Source of the DNA: Acidiferrobacterales bacterium
GTDB taxonomy: Bacteria; Pseudomonadota; Gammaproteobacteria; Acidiferrobacterales; Sulfurifustaceae
NCBI GenBank assembly: GCA_919902095.1
Contig: CAKKQL010000053.1
Location: 1-12,076, forward strand
Reading direction: 5' to 3'
Length of the DNA: 12,076 bases
Shown here: positions 1 through 4,816 of the stretch, one piece after another
How positions within the stretch are numbered: position 1 is the stretch's first letter
How the letters are laid out: each line of letters starts with the position of its first letter
Made by a program: the position numbers and the translations under genes
The notes under the pieces: model-generated
Told to the model about the DNA's origin: nothing
Seen by the model: only the letters and a program-made list of their open reading frames with translations
The model's database searches: none

Positions 1-2
1 AC

Positions 3-308
3 ATGCTCGCGGCGGTGCAGGCGTTCCACGCCAAGCACCGCTTCAGGGAGCAGGGTGGCGAGGAGATGACCTACCGTATCGCGCTCATGGCCGAGGAACT
101 GGGTGAGATCGCGGAGTGCGTTACCAAGGGCAAGCCCAGGGACAAGCTCGCCGAGGAAGTCGCCGATTTGTTTATCCTGGTGCTCGGCACCGCCATTGCT
201 GCCGACTTCGACCTCAAGCAGGCGTTCTGGGACAAGATGCAGAAGATTGAGGCGCGCGAGGGCCGGCTGGTGAATGGCCGCATTCGCGTGTCGGAATTCA
301 AAGAATGA
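3..308 (+). CDS. MazG-like nucleoside triphosphate pyrophosphohydrolase, possibly lacking its N-terminus
   Basis: The 101-residue product has the all-alpha MazG-like signature: E31, E32 and E35 in EELGEIAE, then E52 and D55 in EEVADLF. These acidic residues bind magnesium in enzymes that hydrolyse (d)NTPs to NMP and pyrophosphate, usually to remove abnormal nucleotides. The length fits single-domain MazG-like proteins, not the two-domain MazG of E. coli. The ATG lies two bases from the window edge, so the true start may be upstream; the sequence before residue 5 is too short to judge. It ends just before a hairpin repeat element and then gmhB. It is not a usual gmhB partner, so shared function is not implied. 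The exact substrate cannot be read from sequence. Confidence 0.8.
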   Translation: MLAAVQAFHAKHRFREQGGEEMTYRIALMAEELGEIAECVTKGKPRDKLAEEVADLFILVLGTAIAADFDLKQAFWDKMQKIEAREGRLVNGRIRVSEFKE

Positions 309-310
309 AA

Positions 311-405
311 ATGGACAGGATTAACAGGATTTACAGGATTAAAACCAAGGCACGATTTGTTTTTCCAATCCTGTTAATCCTGTTAATCCTGTAAATCCTG
401 TCTAT
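311..405. repeat. Hairpin repeat element, locus 1 (9-bp unit ACAGGATTW)
   Basis: The left arm at 311-345 carries three head-to-tail copies of ACAGGATTW. The right arm at 367-405 carries four copies in the opposite orientation, so the transcript can fold into a long stem with a loop of about 22 bases. The outer ends read ATGGACAGG and CCTGTCTAT. It lies between the MazG-like stop (308) and the gmhB start (419) and leaves only 13 bases for the gmhB ribosome binding region. The same element recurs near 5601, 6701 and 6827. It contains no coding region. Confidence 0.95.
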
Positions 406-418
406 TCACGGTCCTTTT

Positions 419-961
419 ATGAAACTTGTCATCCTCGACCGCGACGGCGTCATCAACCACGACTCCGACGCCTACATCAAGTCGCCGGACGAATGGCGCC
501 CGATCGCGGGCAGCCTCGAGGCCATCGCGCGCCTGCACCGCGAGGGCTACCGCGTGATCGTCGCCACCAACCAGTCGGGCGTGGCGCGCGGCCTGTTCGA
601 CATGGACATGCTTGCCAAGATCCACGCCAAAATGGTGGAGGCGGTGCGCGCCAAGGGCGGCGAGATCGACAGCATCTTCTTCTGCCCGCACGGGCCGGAC
701 GACGGCTGCCGCTGCCGCAAGCCGGCGCCGGGGCAGTACGAGGAAATCGCCGACCGGCTCAAGGTCAGCCTCGACGGCGTCTATGCCGTGGGCGACTCCG
801 AGCGCGACATCGAGGCGGCGCGGGCCGTGGCCGCGCGCCCGGTGCTGGTGCGCACCGGCAAGGGTGAGCGCACGCTGCGCACGAGCCGGAACCTCGGCGA
901 GGTGCCGGTGTTCGCCGACCTCGCGGCGTTCGTGGACGGCCTGCTTTTGGGCAAGCTTTGA
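419..961 (+). CDS. gmhB: D-glycero-beta-D-manno-heptose 1,7-bisphosphate 7-phosphatase
   Basis: This HAD-superfamily phosphatase removes the 7-phosphate from heptose bisphosphate on the way to ADP-heptose, the sugar of the LPS inner core. It acts in the cytoplasm. The 180-residue length matches the family. Visible motifs are the nucleophile pair D7 and D9 in LDRDG, motif II TNQSG at 50-54, the four-residue zinc site C89, H91, C97 and C99, K101 in RKPAPG, and the magnesium loop GDSERD at 125-130. The zinc site separates GmhB from most other HAD enzymes and supports the specific name. The ATG at 419 starts directly at the conserved KLVILDRDG. No clear Shine-Dalgarno is present; the upstream bases are CGGTCCTTTT. 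plsC follows after nine bases, a common gmhB-plsC arrangement. Confidence 0.95.
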   Translation: MKLVILDRDGVINHDSDAYIKSPDEWRPIAGSLEAIARLHREGYRVIVATNQSGVARGLFDMDMLAKIHAKMVEAVRAKGGEIDSIFFCPHGPDDGCRCRKPAPGQYEEIADRLKVSLDGVYAVGDSERDIEAARAVAARPVLVRTGKGERTLRTSRNLGEVPVFADLAAFVDGLLLGKL

Positions 962-970
962 ACGGCTGAC

Positions 971-1684
971 GTGCTGCTCCTGCGTTCGCTGTTGTTCAAT
1001 CTGCTGATGTGGCTGTCGGTGCTCGTGTATGTGCCGCTCGCACTGCTGACCTTTCCGTTCCCGCACAAGTCCCGCTACCGTTTCATCAGCGGCTGGGCGC
1101 GGATGCAGATGTGGCTGGTGCGGCTGCTCTGCGGCATCCGTTACCGCGTCGAGGGCCGCGAACACCTGCCGAAAGGACCGGCCATCATTCTTGCCAAGCA
1201 CCAGTCGGCCTGGGAGACCATGGCGTTTCAGGCGATTTTTCCGATCCAGACTTGGGTGCTCAAGCACGAACTGCTGTGGATTCCGTTCTTCGGCTGGGGA
1301 CTGGCGCTGACGAAGCCGATCGCCATCGACCGCGGCGCCGGCCGCCGCGCCATCACGCAGATCATCGAGCAGGGGAAAGACCGCCTGAAGCAGGGCATCT
1401 GGATCGTGGTGTTCCCCGAGGGTACGCGCATGGCGCCGGGCACCACGCGGCGCTACGGCATCGGCGGCGCGGCGCTTGCAGCCGAGTCCGGCTATCCCGT
1501 CGTGCCCGTGGCGCACAACGCCGGTTCCTTCTGGCCGAAGCGCGGTTTTCTAAAGAAGCCCGGCACCATCCATGTCGTCATCGGTCCGACGGTTCACACC
1601 CACGGCAAGAGCGCGGAGCAGATCAACCGCGCGGCGGAGGAGTGGATTGAGGGGAAAATGCGCGAGTTGGAGAAACGCGCGTGA
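971..1684 (+). CDS. plsC: 1-acyl-sn-glycerol-3-phosphate acyltransferase (PlsC/LPLAT family)
   Basis: It transfers an acyl group to lysophosphatidic acid to give phosphatidic acid, the precursor of membrane phospholipids, at the inner membrane. The 237-residue product has a hydrophobic N-terminus (residues about 5-30) that would anchor it. The acyltransferase motifs are present: motif I KHQSAWE with H77 and E82, motif III FPEGTR at 148-153, and motif IV VPVAHN at 178-183. Motif I is H-X4-E here instead of the textbook H-X4-D; I know the KHQS.WET form from other proteobacterial members, so I read it as active. The start is GTG at 971, nine bases after gmhB, without a strong ribosome binding site. 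Its last 165 bases have a diverged second copy at 2473-2648, on the far side of the brnTA segment. Confidence 0.92.
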   Translation: MLLLRSLLFNLLMWLSVLVYVPLALLTFPFPHKSRYRFISGWARMQMWLVRLLCGIRYRVEGREHLPKGPAIILAKHQSAWETMAFQAIFPIQTWVLKHELLWIPFFGWGLALTKPIAIDRGAGRRAITQIIEQGKDRLKQGIWIVVFPEGTRMAPGTTRRYGIGGAALAAESGYPVVPVAHNAGSFWPKRGFLKKPGTIHVVIGPTVHTHGKSAEQINRAAEEWIEGKMRELEKRA

Positions 1685-1693
1685 TACCTGAAT

Positions 1694-1864
1694 TTATTTG
1701 ACCGGCGGGACGCCGAGAGCCAGAGCTTCCTGCAGGGCGACCTTCAAGCTCTCTGTAAGCTCGCCGCAGGTTTTCTCCTGGCAGTTCACGCCGGGCACTT
1801 CCTCGACCCAGCCGATCCACCAATCACCGTCCTGTTTGACCACTGCGGTGTATTCGGTATTCAT
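1694..1864 (-). CDS. Small HicB-like antitoxin-fold protein, orphan
   Basis: This 56-residue open frame starts at an ATG at 1864-1862 and ends in TAA at 1696-1694. It begins MNTEYTAVVKQDGDWWIGWV, continues EEVPGVNCQEKT, and has a helix rich in L, A and E at the end. This is the pattern of the HicB partial-RNase-H antitoxin fold: a beta hairpin with W..WV, then E.PG.N.Q..T, then a helix. It lacks the C-terminal DNA-binding domain of full HicB proteins, and no hicA toxin is adjacent. It starts nine bases after the brnA stop in the same direction, so it is probably cotranscribed with brnTA. It converges on plsC, whose stop ends nine bases away. Its role is unknown. Confidence 0.75.
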   Translation of the reverse strand: MNTEYTAVVKQDGDWWIGWVEEVPGVNCQEKTCGELTESLKVALQEALALGVPPVK

Positions 1865-1873
1865 GAGCAACGG

Positions 1874-2158
1874 TTAGGCAGTACGGCGTTTTGAGCGACC
1901 CATAGCAGGGGAGGTTTCCGGCAGTTCCTCCCGGATAACGCGGCGCAGAACGGCTTCCGTCACGGGTCGTTCGTTCTTGGCCAGATACGCCTTCAGCGCC
2001 TCGTTCATCATGGTCTGATAACCCGTGCCTGCACTTTCCGCGCGCGCGCGGAATTCGTTGAGCACGGCGTTATCAATGTGGATGGTGATGCGCGTTTTGC
2101 CCTTTGCAGGAATGAGTGCGCCGCGCTTGCCCTTGGAAAAATCGTATTCAGCCCTCAT
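1874..2158 (-). CDS. brnA: BrnA family antitoxin (ribbon-helix-helix)
   Basis: The 94-residue product matches BrnA antitoxins: N-terminal MRAEYDFSKGKRGAL, then a ribbon-helix-helix segment at about 21-61 (GKTRITIHIDNAVLNEFRA, then GTGYQTMMNEALKAYL). BrnA neutralises BrnT and represses the shared promoter in the characterised Brucella system. Its ATG overlaps the end of brnT by 11 bases, and a good ribosome site (GAGGTG) lies seven bases upstream inside brnT, as expected of a coupled toxin-antitoxin operon. The C-terminal tail (about 65-94) is basic and may wrap the toxin. The toxin-before-antitoxin order is normal for this family. Confidence 0.9.
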   Translation of the reverse strand: MRAEYDFSKGKRGALIPAKGKTRITIHIDNAVLNEFRARAESAGTGYQTMMNEALKAYLAKNERPVTEAVLRRVIREELPETSPAMGRSKRRTA

Positions 2159-2414
2159 AGTCTTTCACCTCACGGCGAGTGACGGGGCGGGCGGAAATCA
2201 GCCGGATTTCGCCGCCGCGCAGTGTGTAAACAACGACCAGCGCCCTCCCGGCGCCGCCCATTCCAACCGCAACATATCGCTCTTCGTTCTCGGAATCCGG
2301 GTCAAGCTGGTGGATTGCGAGTGGATCGTAAAAAACGCCTTCCGCATCGGCGAACGACGCACCGTGCTTTTTCAGGTTGCCAGCGGCCTTCGCGGGGTCG
2401 TACTGGAAGCGCAC
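2148..2414 (-). CDS. brnT: BrnT family ribonuclease toxin
   Basis: BrnT is a RelE-like toxin that cleaves RNA and halts translation under stress. The 88-residue product has the family hallmarks: N-terminal QYDPAKAAGNLKKHG, then SFADAEGVFYDPLA, then ERYVAVGMGGAGRALVVVYT, and the C-terminal IRLISARPVTRREVKDYE, whose basic residues include the family's catalytic arginines. The start is GTG at 2414, chosen because the product then begins exactly where known BrnT proteins do. A strong promoter sits so close upstream that the message may have almost no leader. It is intact, with no frameshift seen. Together with brnA it forms the core of a segment bracketed by two copies of the plsC 3' end. Confidence 0.9.
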   Translation of the reverse strand: MRFQYDPAKAAGNLKKHGASFADAEGVFYDPLAIHQLDPDSENEERYVAVGMGGAGRALVVVYTLRGGEIRLISARPVTRREVKDYEG

Positions 2415-2420
2415 AGCCCA

Positions 2421-2449
2421 ACTATATGCATAATATGCATATATATCAA
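2421..2449 (-). promoter_or_regulatory. Predicted brnTA promoter
   Basis: On the minus strand a -35 TTGATA (2449-2444) and a -10 TATAGT (2426-2421) are separated by 17 bases, close to the sigma-70 consensus. The expected transcription start, six to eight bases past the -10, falls at or next to the brnT GTG at 2414. This is read from sequence only. Confidence 0.65.
2424..2442. promoter_or_regulatory. Palindromic operator candidate in the brnTA promoter
   Basis: ATATGCATAATATGCATAT is a 19-base palindrome broken only at its centre, holding two ATGCAT boxes nine bases apart. It lies between the -35 and -10 elements. A site of this kind suits a dimeric ribbon-helix-helix repressor, and BrnA is known to repress its own operon in Brucella. 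The binding itself is inferred. Confidence 0.6.
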
Positions 2450-2472
2450 GTATTGCGCACGGCGCTTACAGA

Positions 2473-2648
2473 GCCGTTTCTTTTTGGCCAAAACGCGGTT
2501 TTTTAATGAAGCCGGGTACCATCCGCGTCGTCATCGGCCCGAGGATTCATACCCACGGCAAGTGCGCGGAGGAGATCAACCGTTCGGCCGAGGCGTGGGT
2601 CGAAGGAAAGATGGGGAACTGGAGAAGCAGCGGACGTCAGGAACCTGA
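2473..2648 (+). pseudogene. Relic of a plsC 3' end
   Basis: Bases 2473-2613 align without gaps to 1520-1660 in plsC, with 26 differences in 141 by my hand alignment (about 82% identity). Translated in the matching frame it reads SFWPKRGFL, then KPGTI, VVIGP, HTHGK, AEEINR and VEGKM, close to PlsC residues 186-230. Many differences are silent, so this copy evolved as coding sequence before it decayed. A one-base deletion near 2614 shifts the frame; the shifted end reads ELEK, as in PlsC, and stops at 2648. No start or catalytic domain precedes it. The first dozen bases of homology are blurred, so the true left edge may lie up to 20 bases earlier. It overlaps the stop of the convergent M23 peptidase by 12 bases. 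Confidence 0.88.
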
Positions 2649-3470
2649 CGCGGCCTTGCAGGCATAAGGCCAGATGACGCGCGCCCTGCCGCTGTTTACG
2701 ATCTTGCCCGACTCCGTCATGTAGGGAATCACGGTCTTCTTCTGGTCAGCTGATAGTTTCCGCACCGACGCGGTATCCATCGGCTCGCCGCGGAAGATCG
2801 CCAGCGGATCGGCCACTTGGCCGTTGATCGGGAAGAACACCACTTCGCCGGAAAAATACTTGTCGTCCGGGCTGACGAACAGGTCGAGATGCAGGTGGGA
2901 GTGTCCGCCACCGCCGTAATGGCGCCCGGAGGTGCCGCTGGTGCCGGTATCGGCGATTTTCTGGCCGATCTTCACCCGCGCGCCAATCTCAAGTGCTGGC
3001 ATTTCCTTCAGGTGCTTGTAGCGCGTGTACGTCCATACCGAATAGCCAGTGTCGGCCGGTGCGTGCTGGACAATGATGCCGATACCGCCGATGCCATCGG
3101 GAGTTTCTTCCTTCTTTGCGACAACCGTGCCGTCTGCAATCGCCAGAATCGGCGTACCTTCCGGCGCGGGGATATCGAGGCCGGCGTGCATGCCGTGGTT
3201 GAAGCGCGGGTTGCGCGCGCTGCCGTCGCCGCGCTTGGGGTCAGCGAAGAACGAGTCGGCTCTGGGGCATACGGCGTCTTTCGGATAAACCGCAACCAGT
3301 CCCGTTTCCTCCAACCCGCGTTCGCGCAAGCCGCTCAACGACGCGCGCGTGGGATGGAAATATTTCTGGGAGATTTCGCGGTTGTTTAGCTGATCCGAAT
3401 CACCGGCATGGAGCGATAACGCCGGAGCCAGCGATAGAGCAAGAAACAGGAGGACCTTATTTTTTATCAC
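2637..3470 (-). CDS. Secreted M23 family metallopeptidase (LytM-like)
   Basis: This is probably a zinc endopeptidase that cuts peptidoglycan cross-links or peptides in the periplasm. The 277-residue product starts with a short basic stretch and a hydrophobic core ending LSLHA at about residue 22, a likely Sec signal peptide. The LytM zinc motifs are complete: H95 and D99 in MHAGLDIPAPEGTP, and H192-x-H194 in HSHLHLD; H153 in YKHLK may be the additional active-site histidine. About 70 residues beyond the domain (205-277) match nothing I recognise. The start is GTG; an in-frame TAA two codons upstream rules out a longer form. No ribosome site is visible, and the gene begins six bases from the attC-like site. 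Confidence 0.85.
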   Translation of the reverse strand: MIKNKVLLFLALSLAPALSLHAGDSDQLNNREISQKYFHPTRASLSGLRERGLEETGLVAVYPKDAVCPRADSFFADPKRGDGSARNPRFNHGMHAGLDIPAPEGTPILAIADGTVVAKKEETPDGIGGIGIIVQHAPADTGYSVWTYTRYKHLKEMPALEIGARVKIGQKIADTGTSGTSGRHYGGGGHSHLHLDLFVSPDDKYFSGEVVFFPINGQVADPLAIFRGEPMDTASVRKLSADQKKTVIPYMTESGKIVNSGRARVIWPYACKAASGS

Positions 3471-3475
3471 TTGTT

Positions 3476-3565
3476 ATGTAACGTTCGCAGCCATCGGCGC
3501 GCGCCGGTGGCGTTTGATTGGGCACGACGCTCGCTCGCGCGTCCGCGTGCGCTGCGGTGTTAGAC
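3476..3565 (-). repeat. attC-like recombination site
   Basis: Read on the minus strand, the site opens with GTCTAAC (3565-3559), which fits the RYYYAAC core and contains the stop codon of the membrane-protein gene, as is common in integron cassettes. It continues AC then CGCAGC (3556-3551), and a GC-rich stretch follows. It closes with GCTGCG (3491-3486), AAC and GTTACAT (3482-3476). CGCAGC and GCTGCG are complementary, and TAAC pairs with GTTA, giving the two-box imperfect hairpin of attC. Against this, the last core departs from GTTRRRY at its fifth base, and the spacers (2 and 3 bases) are shorter than the usual 5-6. No integrase gene is in the window. Confidence 0.45.
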
Positions 3566-4032
3566 AGCGACATTTTTTAGGATGTGCACTGCGAGCACAA
3601 GAACGAAGGCTACAGTCACAATGCCGACCTGTACTAGAAGGTATGGTAGGTGTTTCTCGCCAGGTGCCCGCCGGTCGAGAAGGGATACCACGTCCTTGGG
3701 AATTTGCGCCTCAAGTTGCTCGGCGCTACGACGATTGCTCAGTGCCCAGCAATGCAGGCCCACCAGATAGTAGATCCCCACGGCTAGTAGAAATAGGCCA
3801 GCTATAACAAACGCACACAGGGAGAAGTGCGGCGCTAGCAAATGAGCAATCGCCAGCAAGGCCCCGAACAGCAACAGCGTCCAGTTGACGACGCGCCAAC
3901 CTTGCTCCTTAGCCCATCTGGTGTCCGAATGAGTAAGTTGATAGAGCGTCCGCAGCCATGCGCCGCGTTCCTGTGGTTCTGGAGTTGTCGGAGATGCTGA
4001 CATGTGACCGCCGCCGGAATGTCGCTGTCTAA
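3482..4032 (-). mobile_element. Integron-type gene cassette candidate carrying one small membrane-protein gene
   Basis: In the direction of its gene the unit begins at GTTAGACAGCGACATT (4033-4018) and its coding region ends in AATGTCGCTGTCTAAC (3574-3559). These two 16-base sequences are exact reverse complements. The first contains GTTAGAC (GTTRRRY) and the second GTCTAAC (RYYYAAC), the two core sites of an integron cassette. Closed into a circle, the core sites would pair to form a full attC stem. The length of about 550 bp with one gene and almost no spare sequence is typical of a cassette. The flank before 4033 does not look like another attC, so insertion at a secondary GTT site is more likely than membership of an array. 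Confidence 0.45.
3560..4003 (-). CDS. Small membrane protein of unknown function, three predicted helices
   Basis: I do not recognise this 147-residue protein as a named family. A soluble N-terminus of about 38 residues (rich in P, E, R and W) is followed by hydrophobic segments at about 39-55, 60-84 and 121-142. A polar, charged loop of about 35 residues lies between the second and third. No catalytic motif is evident. The ATG at 4003 lies 30 bases from the left inverted repeat, and its stop TAA sits inside the right one, so the gene fills the candidate cassette exactly. Its base composition seems more even than that of the GC-rich housekeeping genes around it, consistent with transfer. It could be a toxin, immunity or accessory envelope protein; none of these is shown. 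Confidence 0.75.
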   Translation of the reverse strand: MSASPTTPEPQERGAWLRTLYQLTHSDTRWAKEQGWRVVNWTLLLFGALLAIAHLLAPHFSLCAFVIAGLFLLAVGIYYLVGLHCWALSNRRSAEQLEAQIPKDVVSLLDRRAPGEKHLPYLLVQVGIVTVAFVLVLAVHILKNVAV

Positions 4033-4068
4033 CTAGAGTTAGAGTGAAGAAACGGGGACATTCTACTT

Positions 4069-4404
4069 TTAGGCAGCCTTAACCAGAATCTCGCCGCGTT
4101 TTAGCCGGCGTGCTTTAGGCGTTGTCGTTACGACAATTCTGACATCGCACCCCAGAATCGTTAGGAACCGCAATAGCCGTTCATAAGAAAACCCCCGCAA
4201 CTGACCGCGCAGAAGCGCAGAGACCTTCGGCTGATCCACGCCTAGGAGCGTCGCGGCTTCCGCCTGCGTAAGCGCCTGCGCCTTGAGGGCGTCGGCGATG
4301 CGGCTTGCGAGCTGGGCCTTGGCCAGCGCCTCGGCCGGGTTGCGATAGCCGAGATCGGCAAACACATTTGTGGTGCCGACCGTTACAGGGACCTTCTTTC
4401 TCAT
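4069..4404 (-). CDS. HigA-like XRE-family antitoxin
   Basis: The 111-residue product holds one helix-turn-helix at about 45-67 (LTQAEAATLLGVDQPKVSAL), preceded by NPAEALAKAQLASRIADAL. This matches the HTH_37 type of antitoxin that pairs with Gp49-like toxins. It should neutralise the upstream toxin and repress the shared promoter. The ATG at 4404 is four bases after the toxin stop and has a good ribosome site, GAGGTG, five bases upstream. The toxin-first order is that of the higBA group. It ends in a basic tail. Specific DNA targets other than its own promoter cannot be predicted. Confidence 0.85.
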   Translation of the reverse strand: MRKKVPVTVGTTNVFADLGYRNPAEALAKAQLASRIADALKAQALTQAEAATLLGVDQPKVSALLRGQLRGFSYERLLRFLTILGCDVRIVVTTTPKARRLKRGEILVKAA

Positions 4405-4408
4405 GACA

Positions 4409-4774
4409 TCACCTCTTTGGTGCTACATGAAACTCTTGGGCGCGTTTGAGTCGTTCCTTGATCAAATCCAAATCTGATTTCGGTGTGGCGATGCCACGCC
4501 GGGATTTCTTCTGAAACACGTGCAGTACGTACACGGCCTCGGCGAATCTCACGGTATAAACCGCGCGGTAAGTATCGCCACGGTAGTCCTCAACCACCTC
4601 CAGGATGGACGCCCCGCCAAAACCGCGCAGGGGTTTGGCGTCCGGATGTTTCTTACCGGTCTGGGCGAGATAAACCGCATATCCAAACACATTCTGCACC
4701 GCGCCCGGCAAGGACTTGAGGTCCTCCTTCGAGGAGCCGACCCAGACAACCGGTTTGATGGCGTCCATGCGCAT
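4409..4774 (-). CDS. HigB/RelE-type toxin, phage Gp49-like family
   Basis: The 121-residue product matches the Gp49-like branch of the RelE/ParE superfamily. It reads KPVVWVGSSKEDLKSLP, then LRGFGGASILEVVEDYRGDTYRAVYTV, and ends in the typical YVLHVFQKKSRRGIATPKSD and a helix with LIKERLKRA. Members cleave mRNA at the ribosome. The frame is intact. Translation could begin at the first ATG (4774) or at the third codon, also ATG. It is the first gene after rsmA in the same direction, 42 bases beyond the rsmA stop, but it has its own promoter-like sequence. It is an accessory gene; relatives often carry apaG and apaH here. Confidence 0.85.
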   Translation of the reverse strand: MRMDAIKPVVWVGSSKEDLKSLPGAVQNVFGYAVYLAQTGKKHPDAKPLRGFGGASILEVVEDYRGDTYRAVYTVRFAEAVYVLHVFQKKSRRGIATPKSDLDLIKERLKRAQEFHVAPKR

Positions 4775-4780
4775 CGCAGC

Positions 4781-4798
4781 TATGCCAAATATAGCATA
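4781..4798. promoter_or_regulatory. Imperfect palindrome, operator candidate for the higBA-like pair
   Basis: TATGC (4781-4785) and GCATA (4794-4798) form the perfect arms of an 18-base imperfect palindrome that covers the predicted -10 region. This is the usual place for autorepression by an XRE antitoxin. Binding is inferred. Confidence 0.5.
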
Positions 4799-4815
4799 AT
4801 CCGGGTGATGGACAA
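4788..4815 (-). promoter_or_regulatory. Predicted promoter of the higBA-like pair
   Basis: On the minus strand TTGTCC (4815-4810) and TATATT (4793-4788) are 16 bases apart. The -35 lies right after the rsmA stop codon. Transcription would begin near 4781, only about seven bases from the toxin ATG, too short for a normal ribosome site. Confidence 0.45.
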
Positions 4816-4816
4816 T

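Noticed and set aside
311..405. CRISPR array from regularly spaced ACAGGATTW units
   Set aside because: The units are nine bases, directly adjacent without spacers and arranged as inverted arms. There are no cas genes.
383..1516. Long minus-strand open frame of 377 codons opposite gmhB and plsC
   Set aside because: It is antisense to two well-supported genes, is low in complexity (rich in A, R, H and D), and matches no family. High-GC third positions create such frames.
1685..1693. Intrinsic terminator between plsC and the HicB-like gene
   Set aside because: The convergent gap is nine bases with no GC stem followed by a T-run, and I found no clear rho-independent terminator elsewhere in the window.
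2025..2648. Plus-strand open frame of 207 codons spanning brnA, brnT and the plsC relic
   Set aside because: It runs antisense to both toxin-antitoxin genes and only picks up the last PlsC-like residues after a frameshift. It is not one gene.
3559..4033. Insertion sequence or miniature transposon bounded by 16-bp inverted repeats
   Set aside because: No transposase is present and the flanks (ending GCTGCGGT and starting TAGAGTTA) show no target duplication. The core-site match to integron cassettes explains the repeats better.
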